Origin: Diphasiastrum complanatum
Lineage: Eukaryota; Streptophyta; Lycopodiopsida; Lycopodiales; Lycopodiaceae
Direction: 5' to 3'
Assembly (NCBI GenBank): GCA_029204225.1
Contig: CM055095.1
Location: forward strand, 16,384,442-16,448,441
DNA: 64,000 bases
The notes under the pieces are model-generated. The model was not told where the DNA came from and did no database searches. It was given only the letters and a program-made list of their open reading frames with translations. Every line of letters starts with the position of its first letter. Within the stretch, counting starts at the first letter, position 1. The translations under genes and the position numbers were made by a program. Below, in pieces: positions 47,590-59,499 of this stretch.

Positions 47590-47940
47590 TATAGGTGGTC
47601 GAACAATTACTGTGATCTCTCTTCGCCCATTTTCAAGCTCTCAAGCTCCTCGACATAGGATGAACTATTACTGTTCTCCTATCTGTTCCGTGCTGATTTG
47701 TTCCTCGGGTTCAAGCGACAATCCATGGCTGCATGACCCTTCTTGTGGCAGTGGATACATTCAATTTTTGGATTGAGCCAGCATGTATCAACTGTGTGCT
47801 CATCTCGTCTGCATCTCATGCAATTCTTCTTTTCTCCACCTACTGTTTCGACCTCTCAGCTAACACTGCATTCTCTGCTCCAGAGTTATGAATTGACAAG
47901 AATAGATCCTTCATCAAAACTCTAGCAAAAAAACTTAAAT
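47590..47940 (-). pseudogene. Copia-like gag with double zinc knuckle
   Basis: The minus strand reads GAENAVLAERSKQ and then, after a shift, CMRCRRDEHTVDTC and CIHCHKKGHAAMDC. These are two intact C-x2-C-x4-H-x4-C knuckles joined by WLNPKIE, followed by RLNPRNKS and a stop near 47685, then VEELESLK. The double knuckle is diagnostic for one group of copia gag proteins and matches the decayed pair at 35.3-35.6 kb. No other part of the element is adjacent. Confidence 0.75.
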
Positions 47941-47975
47941 TAGACCCAGCTCCTACATGTGCAAAAGTCATCAGA

Positions 47976-48510
47976 CCAATTTACATGGCTACCCAAATCA
48001 ACAAGAATAGTAGATAGTTTGAATATATCATCATAGTTGTTATTCAAAGGTGTAGTGAGCCCCAGTCAATAAACAATAACTCTACTTTGAGATCATGTAG
48101 ATCTCGTTGACCAAAATAAAGTGATGCAATTTTGTTCAAAAAGCCTTTTCTGGCTTTAAAAAAGTTTTTCATATGTTCCATTAACTATAACAACGGAATT
48201 ATGATTGAAAGTAGAAATATGAACTCAATCAAGCATTCAATAGGTATCATATTCATGTGTACTTTATCTGAATATTGATGCAACATATGAGATTCAATAT
48301 AAATTTAACTCTATACATTTTTTACAAATTATTTTGGTCATAAAATGATATGTTTAAACAACAAAGAATGAATATGACATAAAACATTTGAGTAGAGCAT
48401 ATGAACAATAGAGATGTCAAAATCATCTCTAAATAGCATATCAATAAAAAAAAACAAAGTCACATATGAAAAAGAAAAAGAAAGATGTCAATCAAAATAC
48501 CTATTATTTT
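47976..48510 (-). mobile_element. Partial copy of the long non-coding repeat
   Basis: Reverse complement of about 4770-5280, with shared words TAGATAGTTTGAATATATCA, AAAATAAAGTGATGCAATTTT and TTCATGTGTACTTTATCT. The preceding 25 bases, CTCCTACATGTGCAAAAGTC at 47950, are in the opposite direction from the rest, so a small inversion occurred at this end. Confidence 0.75.
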
Positions 48511-48645
48511 TATAAGTACCAAATTTTATTGTCACATAGTACTGTTTTGGTACTCTTTTTTCAACACTGTATTGAGCTGAACCAGTGTGTTTCTCATTGT
48601 GTATTCTGAAATTTAATTATAGTTTTTGACGTGGTTACAACTGAT

Positions 48646-49509
<864 letters not shown>

Positions 49510-50943
49510 ACCTATAAAGAGTGACATCCTCAAAGGATTTTTCATCATCTTTAATAGGAACTTTTACAGTGTTCTCCATAGGTGTTTCTATGCCTTTACA
49601 GTTCTCCATATGGAATTTTCTGAGCATGGAAAGTGCATATCTGCTTTGGCTTATAAATGCATGACCTTTCCAAAAATCTATTTCAAGGCCAAGAATATAG
49701 TGAAGAACTCCTAAGTCCTACATCTTAAACTTAGTACCAAGTGCATGCTTAGTTTCTTCAACTAACTTCTCATTGTTTCCACAAAGAATGATATCATCTA
49801 CATAGATGAGAAGAATAATTACAAAGTTATCTACAAACTTATAATACAGAGAAGGGTCATATTCACTTAGACAAAATCCGAGTGATATGAGATAGGAATT
49901 GAGCCTTGCATACCAAGACCTTGGTGCATGTTTCAGTCCATACAGACTTTTGAACAAAAGACAAACTTTTGATTCATCACCTTCCTTCACAAAACCTGGA
50001 GGCTGCTCCATATAAATCTCCTCCTCAAGGTAACCATTGAGAAATGCATTAGAGACATCAAGCTGGAACATACTCCATTTGTGAAAACATGCAAGAGAGA
50101 TGAGTATTCGAATTGTTACCATCTTTGAAACTGGTGCAAAGGTATCTTCATAATCAAGACCTTTGATCTATGAGTAGCCTTTGGCACAAAGTCTTGTTTT
50201 ATACTTATTGATAGATCCATCATGATTATACTTGATTCTGAATACCCACTTATATCCGATCACATGCATGTTGTTTGGTGGCTCCACAAGCTCCCATGTG
50301 TTATTTGACATCAAGGCTTCAAATTCTTGGGTCATTGCTTCAACCCACTCCTTAGATTGAAAAGCTTCTTGGACATCCTTAGGCTCTTCATCTGATATAA
50401 AAAGTGCATGATAGGAAGTTTCACCTTCCACTTGCCTTCCTTCTTCATCATATGTGAGCCTCCTTGGCTCAAATCTTGCTCGTGTAGATCTTCTGGGTGT
50501 GGTAGCTTGAATTTGCTCCTCCTCAAGCCTAGGCCTCACCTCTTCTTGAACAGCATCAAGATTGATGATTGATCTTGCATGAGTCTCTTTGATCTGTGGA
50601 TTGGATGCTGCCAACATGGAAATCTCACTCGGGAAGAAGGATTTTCCCTATCTAGATGGAGAATCAGAGGAACAAAGGTCGACAATGAGCAATGATCCAA
50701 TAAATTTCTGATCTTCATGGAAGATCACATCTCTACTAAAACATTTTTGTCAGTAGAGGGCAAATAAATCTTGTATGCTTTTTTAGTGGATGCATAACCT
50801 ACAAAAATTCCTTTTACTGCACTAGGATCTTCCTTCTTCCTAGTTTCTAGAGGCACATGCACAAATCATACACAGCCAAAAATCCTAAGATGATCTACCT
50901 TAGGCTTTTTCTTATACAACATCTCAAATGGTGTCTTTCCAGC
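49510..50943 (-). pseudogene. Copia F integrase end and reverse transcriptase
   Basis: From about 50943 the minus strand reads PFEMLYKKKPKVDHLRIFGC, HVPLETRKK and GIFVGYASTKKAYKIYLPS (integrase C-terminus), then a linker with RRSTRARFEPRRLTYDEEG. Reverse transcriptase then follows: EWVEAMTQEFEALMSNNTWE, GYKWVFRIKYNHDGSINKYK, MFQLDVSNAFLNGYLEEEI, SLYGLKHAPRSWYARLN and the active site IYVDDIILCGN, then LGLEIDFWKGHAFISQSRY. A handful of stops break the frame (near 50860, 50618, 50168 and 49718). The upstream end is cut by the gypsy G fragment. Confidence 0.9.
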
Positions 50944-51960
50944 TTCTTGCTTTCAAAAGCAACTGGTCTACCATCCTGATAAAGGACTGCTCCAACAACA
51001 AAGTCGCTAGCATCCATATCAACCACAAAGGGCCGATTAGAATCGGCAATGTGTAAAATTGGAGCCGTAGAAACACAGTGCTTGGGAGTTTCAAAACTCT
51101 CATTCATTTCATCCGTCCACGTTATCAATGGACTTTTTTTGTGACTACATTTTTCTTCACCCCCTTAAGAGCGTTTGTCAAGGACAATGCTATTAAAGCA
51201 TAGTCCAAAATGAACCTGTGAAAAAATCCTGTGAAGCCCAAAAAGGATTTCACATCTCGAATTGTCAAAGGTCTCGGCCGTTCTCGTACCTTACGGACTT
51301 TGTCATAATCGATTTCAAGACCTTTATCCGATATGACATGGCCCGGGTATTTGAGTTTAGTTTGAAAGAACTCACATTTTGACTCCTTAGCATAGAGCTT
51401 TTCTTGCCTTAGAAGATCTAAGACAATACGAAGATGCTCTTTATGCTCCTCAAGGGTCCGACTATAAATTAATATGTCGTCCAAATACACCACCACAAAC
51501 TTTCCTAGATATGGATGAAAGATATCATTCATCATCTGTTGGAAAGTGGCAGGCGCATTCGTGAGTCCAAAAAGTAACACTAAAAACTTATAATGGCCAT
51601 ATTTGGATCGAAATCCAGTCTTAGGAACACCTTCGTTCCTAATCCTTATCTGATGGTAACCTGATCTAAGATCAATCTTGGAGAAATACCTAGCCCCATT
51701 TAGACGATCATAAGATCATCCATCCTAGGTAAGGGATATTTGTTCTTGATGGTTAAATCATTTAACTTTTTAAAATCGCCACACAAACGTGTGCCGCCAT
51801 CCTTTTTACTAACTAAAACGATTGGTGCTCGCCAAGGGGACTTACTAGGCCGTATATGGCCCATCCTAAGGAGTTCTTGTAACTGCTTAGAAATTTCATC
51901 CTCTTCCTTGATGCTAACCATGTATGGAAAAAGATGTGGAAAAAGTACAAAAAGGACCAA
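50944..51960 (-). pseudogene. Ty3/gypsy G reverse transcriptase and RNase H start
   Basis: The minus strand reads [40 protein letters not shown] and [10 protein letters not shown]. After a frameshift it continues with LLFGLTNAPATFQQMMNDIF, the active site VVYLDDILIYSR, CEFFQTKLKYPGHVISDKGL and VKSFLGFTGFFHRFI, then RNase H FVVDMDASDFVVGAVLYQDG. This is a clear gypsy polymerase of the chromovirus-like type. Stops or shifts occur near 51700, 51590 and 51125. It ends abruptly at about 50944 against copia F and at 51950. Confidence 0.92.
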
Positions 51961-52066
51961 GAGTGGATCCTAATCTGATCCTCAAGAGGGATTGGTTGTC
52001 AGATTACTTGATCTATCAATCTACTTCAGATTAAGATCAATCTAGATCAATTCTAGACACAAAATC

Positions 52067-52597
52067 CTAACAAGAACAATCATTAATTGAAGGTAAGTGT
52101 ACTTTCATAAACCAAGTATTTTGCACTAGTCCATCTTCAAGATCTACTTGACACAAGAAAATGACCATGAATTCACCAAAAATTGACAATCTCCAAGTAT
52201 TGGCACCAAGTAGCTCAACACTTGAGAACTTAGCCATGGATGAGTGACATAATGAACCTCCAATAGCTTCATTTCCATCAGCAAAATCAGCCAAGAATTC
52301 TAGTACAAATCCAACATTAAAACAATGCTCACCAATGTAGCTAGTTTTATCATATCTTGACAATTTGCACACATCCACATGAAATTGCTCAAACATGAGA
52401 TAGAACAAGTAGAATAAACTTGAACAACACTTCCTTGCTGCTCCTTTGACCTTACTTGAGTCTTCAATATGCTGCAAAAATAGATCCATAACACCTTTGC
52501 CAATTACCTCTCCTTTGCAAGCCCAGTTACCTGACATCATGCAGCAAAACATCTTAGCCAACATGCTTACCATTTCTAATGCCCACAGCCTGACCAA
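52067..52597 (-). CDS. Unrecognised 176-codon reading frame
   Basis: The frame is open from an ATG at 52597 to a stop at 52067 and has a mixed hydrophobic, protein-like composition (MFEQFHVDVCKLSRYDK, LEFLADFADGNEAIGG). No known domain is visible and no splice context supports it. It lies next to gypsy G but shows no gag motif. It may be chance, because an opposite-strand frame overlaps it at 52446-52970. Confidence 0.2.
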   Translation of the reverse strand: MVRLWALEMVSMLAKMFCCMMSGNWACKGEVIGKGVMDLFLQHIEDSSKVKGAARKCCSSLFYLFYLMFEQFHVDVCKLSRYDKTSYIGEHCFNVGFVLEFLADFADGNEAIGGSLCHSSMAKFSSVELLGANTWRLSIFGEFMVIFLCQVDLEDGLVQNTWFMKVHLPSINDCSC

Positions 52598-53111
52598 AAA
52601 CTACACGACACCACCACATCTACCCATATCTCACTCCCAGCTCTCGAAAACAACAAACCAGACTCCCAACAACATCTCTCATCCTCATATGCCTCCTAGC
52701 ACCAAAAACAATCTCCTTCTATTATCCAAGCTACTTCTTCTCCCACTTCTTCCTTCAACTCCATCACACTCAACCAACTCAAATTCCAATTCGTCCAAGC
52801 CATTGAGGCCGGATATCTATACCACACGAGGACAGAAACACAGCAGAAGAGACACTGAGAACTCTAACGGTGATACCGCTACGACACGAGAGAGTGGCAG
52901 AGTCAGGGGCTCGCGTGATGGTGATACTGGGAAAGTCAAGCTGATATCGCTACGACGTGAGAGGGTGTAAGGAACAGGCATGGAGAGGAGGTCGCTCGCA
53001 TGATGGCGATATCACGAATGCATTTTGTATGGATGCAATCAAACGTGACAACAAATTACGTAAAAACCTATACAATCCCTGAGAATGGACTTATATAGGG
53101 GAGAAAAATTG
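52598..53111. other. Interval without a supported gene
   Basis: Words GATACCGCTACGACACGAG and GATATCGCTACGACGTGAG recur about 70 bases apart near 52870 and 52945. No coding motif is visible. Confidence 0.45.
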
Positions 53112-53475
53112 GCACGTGTGAATACCAGCGACATGGCCCAGTCAGTAACTAACATGTGGAACCACACGTCTATATACGCACGTGTGAAACTGCACATCTG
53201 GATCAACACGTATGGGATCCCACTTGGGGACACGTGGCCGAATGGATTAGTGACGTGTTCTCACACATATAGGCTCACACGTGTGGTCACGTGGCCCAAT
53301 CAGTACCTGACTTGTGGGACCTATACCTCTGTATCCGCACATGTGAAACTTGCACGTGTGACCACGTGGTCGAATGGTTTGGTGACGTGTGTTCTGACAC
53401 GTGTGAGCTCGCATGTGTGGGAACGTGGGCGAATGGCAGATTGATGCGTATTGTAGCACGTGTGGTCTCGCACAT
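53112..53475 (+). promoter_or_regulatory. G-box (CACGTG) array
   Basis: I count nine CACGTG hexamers plus three more ACGTG cores in about 360 bases, set in imperfect tandem units. For example, GCCCAGTCAGTAAC at 53136 and GCCCAATCAGTACC at 53292 are 156 bases apart, and CGAATGG recurs at 53239, 53371 and 53430. CACGTG is the binding core of bZIP and bHLH factors in plants. The array ends about 80 bases upstream of a TATA box, so it looks like an upstream activating region of a promoter or of an LTR. Confidence 0.6.
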
Positions 53476-53556
53476 GTGGATGGTTGTACTACGCGCCATA
53501 GATCTGATCCGCTGTTGGATCGACGAGTGTATGGCTTGGATTTTATTGGTTTCAGC

Positions 53557-53564
53557 TATATAAA
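53557..53564 (+). promoter_or_regulatory. TATA box
   Basis: TATATAAA lies 80 bases beyond the G-box array and about 267 bases ahead of the first good ATG. Confidence 0.55.
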
Positions 53565-53830
53565 TGCTGTTTGATCAGTTAAAACATTTCACTAAGTTTT
53601 GGATTTTCACTCCTTGTATCTCTCTGTGTGTGAACAGTACCATTTCTTTGCAGTATCTCTACCACGTGAGAATCTTTCAGAGATTCTAGACGATCTAAGA
53701 TCCCTCGTGTCGTTCCAATATCAGGACATTCGCCAATATTGCCATCACGCAAGGATTTCTTTGATTGTCTTCTGACTCCCTGCCAGTCCGCGTCGTAGCG
53801 ATACTCGGCCATACTGGTCATACTTTCAAG

Positions 53831-53905
53831 ATGGCCACCTCATCCTCTAATACTTTTGATTCTGCGTTGCACGCCTTCCTCGTTGAATCCGGTGTTGGTA
53901 GCTAG
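53831..53905 (+). CDS. Short frame at the first ATG after the TATA box
   Basis: ATG in a good context (AAGATGG) opens 24 codons reading SSSNTFDSALHAFLVESGVG and then a stop. It could be the start of a gag or of a first exon that was cut by the insertion at about 54060, but it is too short to classify. Confidence 0.2.
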   Translation: MATSSSNTFDSALHAFLVESGVGS

Positions 53906-54059
53906 ATAGGTCATTGTAAGACATATTTCAATATGTCTTTTGATATTTAGAGGTTTGGATCAGAACATAAATCCTATTTTCCAGTGTTGTATAAAGAGTA
54001 TTATGATAGTCTGAATCATTCTATGTTGATAATGGATAATCTACGATTCATCCATTTCC

Positions 54060-56112
54060 ATGCGAGATGAGAACACCAATAGGTTTTGCTCATTCACTAC
54101 GAACATCATTCACAGCTGAAGGAGACCTCCATGGTCTAAAATCTCATAATTGGTTGAAGATGGTCGAGTACATATTTCCAATGTGCATTCGTGGCTATCT
54201 AACTGATCAACTTCGTGATGCCATTTACAAATTAGCATCCATTGTCATGTACTTAAATTTTTTTTGTTCACATCGATATTTTATGAAATTTTGTGTTTTT
54301 TTTTTCTGATACAAGTTTGATAAAATCATATGAACATACTAAAATCTAGTTATACTACAAACATGATTTAGATGGATGTGTGATAAGGAGATTCATGAGA
54401 TAGACGTGTAAACAAAACAAGAAGATATGGTGGAGGCTATATGTATGCTTGAGAGGGATTTTCCAACTTCTATCCTAGACATACAGGTGCATCTGCTTGT
54501 GCACTTGGTCCAAGAAGTTGGTATTGTCGATCCTGTGCACTCAAGATATAATACACATGATTTTGATTTTAGTGGTTTCAATAAATGTATTGTGATTCTT
54601 ATAAATTAATAATAGAATGCTCTCATTAATGTGTTAAAATTTTCTGTAGGTGAATGTTTTTCTTGGAGAGATTCATAAAAGTGTTGAAAGATTTTGTGCG
54701 TCAGAAGGCAAGGCCAGAGGGAAGCATGTCAGAGGGATGGTTAGTGCAAGAATCTCTATTTTATGTTACCAAAGTTTTGTTTCAAATAGATCCATCTGCT
54801 CCACGACTATGACATGATGAGGAAAGCAATGAGGTGAAAGATGAAAAATCTCAAGGTATGGGTAGTTTAAAAAAATGACAACTATTTTGAGAGAAAATAT
54901 TTCAACCTTCATGCTATATAATTCAGGAATAATGGATAAGTGATTGGAATTATATGAAGAAGAAAAAATAAAGATATTGGCTAGAATTCGACACCGACGC
55001 AATAGGCGTAGAGGTCAAGATGCACCTTCACATGATTTTGAGCCATTGCCCAACCAATGCACCATAGACTAGATGGTTGATACACTCCAACAAGCAAGAT
55101 CAAAGGGACAATTCATATCAGACACATAATGGAAATTTGCAACAGGATGTGATTGGAAGGTTTGTCTATAACTCTATTTTTTTTAAGTGAACAATTTTAA
55201 TTTGTACGATGATTGATTATTGTTTTAATTATAATCAACATGTGATAGTATCAAAAGTATAGTGCAATGTGAGCATATGGTCGTCATCATCGCATTGAAT
55301 CAATTGATATGAAACGACAAACTTATGACTGTGGTGTGATGACATCCTTCCATCAAGAAAGTCGGAGTAGTGCTCGAGATCAAAGTCCAATTTCTGGAGA
55401 GCTTGAGTATGTAAGAACCATACAAGCCATATATGAGGTGTGTTTTGGTGAAACGGGTAAATGTTTGTTGTTTGACGTGAAGTGGTTTAAAATCAACTAT
55501 AGAGGATCAAATGCAATTGTAAAAATAGATTGTAGTGGATTTTTAACTATCGATTCAACCAAGACATTAAGCATGGACTTTTCAGACACATTGGTGTTGC
55601 CTCGTCATTGTGAACAGATGTGCATGAATTTCACATTTTTTTCTTTTTTGTCAACGGTGATCAATGTTATATTAATCATCTACACTATTTTTTCATTACA
55701 TCTATTTATTGTGAATTAAAATATGATCATAACAAATATCTATTCCTAACATTGCTAAATGTGCAGATATTTTTTCAACCAAATTAACTAAACAAAAATT
55801 GGTGGTATGTTGTTCAAATTAAGCCACGCTCGACATGTATTCGAAAATGCATATGTTGAGAATGAAATGGAAGATCTAAATTTGGACAACACAAGTATAT
55901 ATGGTGAAGATGTACATATATCTTCAAGTTTTATAAATCTTGAAAACTCGAGAATTGATTCTCATGATTCTGACGACTCAGATGATGAAGAGGACAACAA
56001 TGATCCTTTGCATGAGGACAATATTGAGAGAGGTTTTGATTTCGATAGTGATGATGAAAATCATCTTAGCGGAGATGAGTTGCAAGATGTATTGGCTTGT
56101 GATGACAAATAA
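54060..56112 (+). pseudogene. CACTA transposase TNP2, C-terminal half (DUF4218/DUF4216 type)
   Basis: The plus strand starts inside TNP2 with MRTPIGFAHSLRTSFTAEG, LKSHNWLKMVEYIFPMCIRG and YLTDQLRDAIYKLA. After an intron of about 170 bases it reads DMVEAICMLERDFPTSILDI, VHLLVHLVQEVGIVDPVHSR, then in another exon LERFIKVLKDFVRQKARPEG followed by SMSEGW, the DUF4218 close. Next come a basic NRRRGQDAPSHDFEP stretch and the DUF4216 block GELEYVRTIQAIYEVCFGE, LLFDVKWFKINYRG and TLVLPRHCEQM. A last exon reads KPRSTC in one phase and RHVFENAY in another, with an Asp-rich tail ending at 56112. Several stops and shifts are present. The first 70 residues and the following intron are nearly the same as at 21410-21720 on the other strand. 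Confidence 0.9.
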
Positions 56113-56840
56113 AGTTTGTAAATGTCACAAATAATTTTGTCATAAAATGATACATTGTGGTCAATATGTATTATTTTCAAATTAAAATTATTACATTTTT
56201 CTACGATGTTGCATTTCTAAAGTTTTATTTCAAACACATCTCGCAATCACTTAGAATTGAAAAAACTTATCAATATTAATAGATGTGTGAACTGATTAAG
56301 AGAACACTTAGAAAATGTAAAACGTTGATTATTTATATATTATAATTAAAAAGCATCTTCTTTGAAATAATAATACACTTTGCCACAATGTTCGACTATT
56401 CATTCATCTTTGCAAAACACAAACGTGTCTAACATTGCAATTTTTTTTATCAAAAGATTAGCTTAACAAGCTACCACATGGCTCTCAATTGCAAGGTACT
56501 TAGCATCCTTTCAAGTGCAAATTTAGCCCACACATATGTTTTTTTTATTGAGATTAATGTCAAATTTTGATTATGGAATTTTCTCAATATAGAAACACAT
56601 CATAATGTCCATAACTGCATAAGATAGCATGTTATATTCAACCGATAATAACTTCAATTTGTCAGAGCATAATAATTTGACATAATGATCATTTGAATTT
56701 TAGTTCACATTTTATTATAAGTATGCACTTATTTAAAATCTCAAAAAAAATCTTATTTGCTTTTAAATTAATCATAAAGTTGTTGTTTATCAACATATTA
56801 TTCATAATAGTTTAAAAAAAAAATTACAACAAACTAATTT
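56113..56840. other. AT-rich interval, no gene seen
   Basis: Downstream of the CACTA reading frame. No terminal CACTA motif was identified with confidence, and no coding motif is present. Confidence 0.55.
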
Positions 56841-56910
56841 TGCCACGTGTGGCAAATTTCCAAAGCAAAAACTCTTTAAGTATTGTGTTTTAATATTGCC
56901 ACGTGTGGCA
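56841..56910. repeat. Two copies of a palindromic TGCCACGTGTGGCA
   Basis: The 14-base near-palindrome occurs at 56841-56854 and 56897-56910, 56 bases apart, each with a central CACGTG. Related TGGCAA and CCACG words fill 1-527. Confidence 0.85.
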
Positions 56911-56949
56911 GTAAAAAAAGTCATTTTCTTGGAATTTTCTCTAGAGATC

Positions 56950-58609
56950 CCATATCTGAGATACGTTGCTCCAGTTCTTTTTTCTCATCGAACATAGACT
57001 AGATCGCTTGTGCAAGGCTTGAGACCAAACCGAGAGCATCACCAGAATCTATTGTTGTGGAGGTGGTAGCAACAGAAGGACCTGGTGGTATTGTCATGGT
57101 TGGCGTGGAGCAGGTGCCTGTAACTCTTCTTCTTCAAAGCCCTCAGGCACTGTGGCGTTGAACTATTTTGGTGATTTGACAGCTTGCCAGACCCAAATTG
57201 TGGCTGGTGCGGCTTCAACTTGAGGTTTCTGGATAATCTGAAAAGAGTCATTAAAACTAGTAGGAGTATCATGGAACTATTTGAATCCTTTTCTAGGGGA
57301 TTGGAGTTCAAAGGGCGCAGGGCTCTGGGGCATTACAAAAATTTCTGAGCTCCAAAGGGGTCGAAATCATCGAACGTGTCCATGAAATATTGGGTGTTTG
57401 GGAAAATAGCTTTTGTTTGTGGAGGTGAGACGACCTGGGTAGCTGTGATGGGAATGGTAGCCCCAATGGTCATAGACTATCCGTGAGAGGAAGCAGAGGC
57501 GAGGGAAGCATCAGAGGCGGGGGGAATAGGTAGTTCAATGTGAATAGCGGTAGTGGGTGGAGGCACAACTGAAGATGTTTGCCTAGTACGACGTCGTGAC
57601 GCGAAAGGTGAGTCAGGAATGATGATCTCGGTGTGTGGACGACCTCGACTATGTGAGCTGGATGTCTGTTGAGATGACTCGGCCGGTGCTTCTTCATAGA
57701 TAGAAAGCACGGAATCCATACAAAATCGATGGATTTTATTTTCAAGGTGGGAGGCTGCTAGGAGTGACAATTAAGGGCCAACAACAAATTGCTGCTTGGT
57801 ATTGCTCTTGATGGCTCGTTTGAGCTCTCAAAAAACAGTCTTGAAGTAGTGATATGGTTCCAGAGGGGCCTTGGCTATCTTGGCATGAGACTCAACTATC
57901 CTATGCAAAATCTAGAAAGTAATTCGATCTTTCCTGAGGTAGCCAACCATCAAGAAACTGTTAAGGAGCTGAGCAGTGCGTGAATGGTAGGATTAGTAAT
58001 GGCTTCTAGAAGGTAGCCGTCATTAGTCCAGTGCAAATCATTCGTAATGTCAATATAAGACTTAATAGCTTGTTTGGCTTTCTTATAGTTTGGTGAGGCT
58101 TGGGTACCAGATGCTATCCTTATGGCAGCAAGGGCGGCCTCAGTCACACACACCTTCTATGTGGCTCCCTGAAAAGTAATGAAAAACTTGGATTTCTCCT
58201 CCTTCCAAGTACTGAAGGCAAGAGTGATAAGATCCATGTTTATTCTCCCTGAGAAGGCTCTCTCATGAATACCCATTGCAATAAGCAAAGGCTCTGCAAG
58301 GGTCATCCACTGAGTGACCATGCTTGTGCTAGGAAGGATCATGATATCCGTTGTAGATGGGATATCACGATGGATAGTGTAATATGGCGACTGAGACATA
58401 TCTGTGGAAGACATGATGGAAAAGGACAGAAACTGAAAGTAATAGGTGCGAGTGTATATCAAAAAATAGTACAAAAAATTTTGAAGGCTTTGGTCACTGG
58501 AAATATTGGCAAGAGCTTTGCTAGCACAAGTGAGAAATGACTTGAATTCAACCAACTTAATACTAGTTTGGTTTATCAGTTCTGAACAAAAATTTGCAGG
58601 CTTGTTCAA
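56950..58609 (-). pseudogene. Unrecognised, broken reading frame downstream of gypsy H
   Basis: The minus strand reads a long series of protein-like segments across shifts and stops: MVTQWMTLAEPLLIAMGIHE, RAFSGRINMDLITLAFSTW, VTEAALAAIRIASGT, KQAIKSYIDITNDLHWTND, GYLLEAITNPTIHALLSSL, then SSSHSRGRPHTEIIIPDSPF and a Pro/Ser-rich region with IPITATQVVSPPQTKAIFP. In total about 500 codons could be joined. It is on the same strand as gypsy H and lies after its integrase, the place of an env-like or extra frame in some plant gypsy lineages. I do not recognise the family, and no signal peptide or membrane segment was obvious. Confidence 0.4.
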
Positions 58610-58629
58610 TACTGTGAAAATAGACTACA

Positions 58630-58990
58630 AAAATCTTGGCGAAGGTTTTTGAGGTCCTTAAGCCATCTGGCGAACATTTTCCAGTTCTAATGAAGGATGA
58701 ACCTTCGCCCAAGAGGGTCCTTTGCCCAAGTATTGTCATAAATGCAACTTTTAGGCTCTGAACCTATAGCTGATCTAATTTTGACACTTTAAGACCATCT
58801 AGCATGTCAGCGAAGATTTCTGAGGAGAGTAAGGTGCTCGGCGAAGGTTCCCAAAATGGCATATTGCTGATCATTTGCCTAACTCAAAAACAAGTACTTT
58901 TCTTGGAAAAGAACCTTCGCCCAAGTCAGTATAGATATATCTGAAGTGGATGTACAATCTGAAAGTTCAGCGAAGATTTCCAATACTATA
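58630..58990. repeat. GGCGAAGG / CCTTCGCC interspersed motif repeat
   Basis: GGCGAAGGTT, GAACCTTCGCCCAAG and CAGCGAAGATTTC recur seven times, including GAACCTTCGCCCAAG at 58699 and 58911 and CGAAGATTTC at 58811 and 58971. The two orientations alternate, so short hairpins are possible. Confidence 0.65.
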
Positions 58991-59158
58991 GAGGCAACAT
59001 ATGACCAAAACAGTGATTTAATAAGTCATTTTTCTCAAAAATTATCTTTTTGAAAATACTTTCCTTTCTCTTTTTCTATTCTGATGACTTTTCTGACTTT
59101 TTGCTTATCAATCTTTCCTCATTTTTTTTTTACTGTCTTTTCCAAACAAAGTTAACAA

Positions 59159-59345
59159 TTAAGTAGTGAAATCAAAAAATTGAATTAAAAATTCAATCGG
59201 CATGACAACATCTTGACCATAAACCAGTTGAAAGGGTGTTTGATTTGTACTATTTTTGTAAGCGGTTTTGAATGCCCATAATGTTGCATGCAGTTTATGT
59301 ACTATCTGTTGTTGAATAGTTCTTCTTCGGATTTGTAAGTTGTCT
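59159..59345 (-). pseudogene. Gypsy H integrase C-terminal end
   Basis: The frame reads KLHATLWAFKTAYKNSTNQT then PFQLVYGQDVVMPIEFLI, the end of the gypsy integrase core, directly after the RNase H frame breaks at about 59345. The zinc region and the D, D, E residues are all absent, so a large internal deletion joined RNase H to this end. Confidence 0.8.
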
Positions 59346-59499
59346 GCTTGCAAATTGTATTGGATAGTCCTTCTTATAGTCACCTGGCTGCATCAAAACT
59401 GATCCAATTGCATATTTCGAGGCATCAGTGTGAACATGAAACTCAATCATCCAATCTGGAGAATGCAGTATTGGTGCTGAACTTAATGCTTTTTTAAAT

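Noticed and set aside
52446-52970. 174-codon plus-strand frame rich in Ser, Thr, Pro and Leu
   Set aside because: It overlaps an opposite-strand frame, has low-complexity composition and no domain. I could not support it as a gene.
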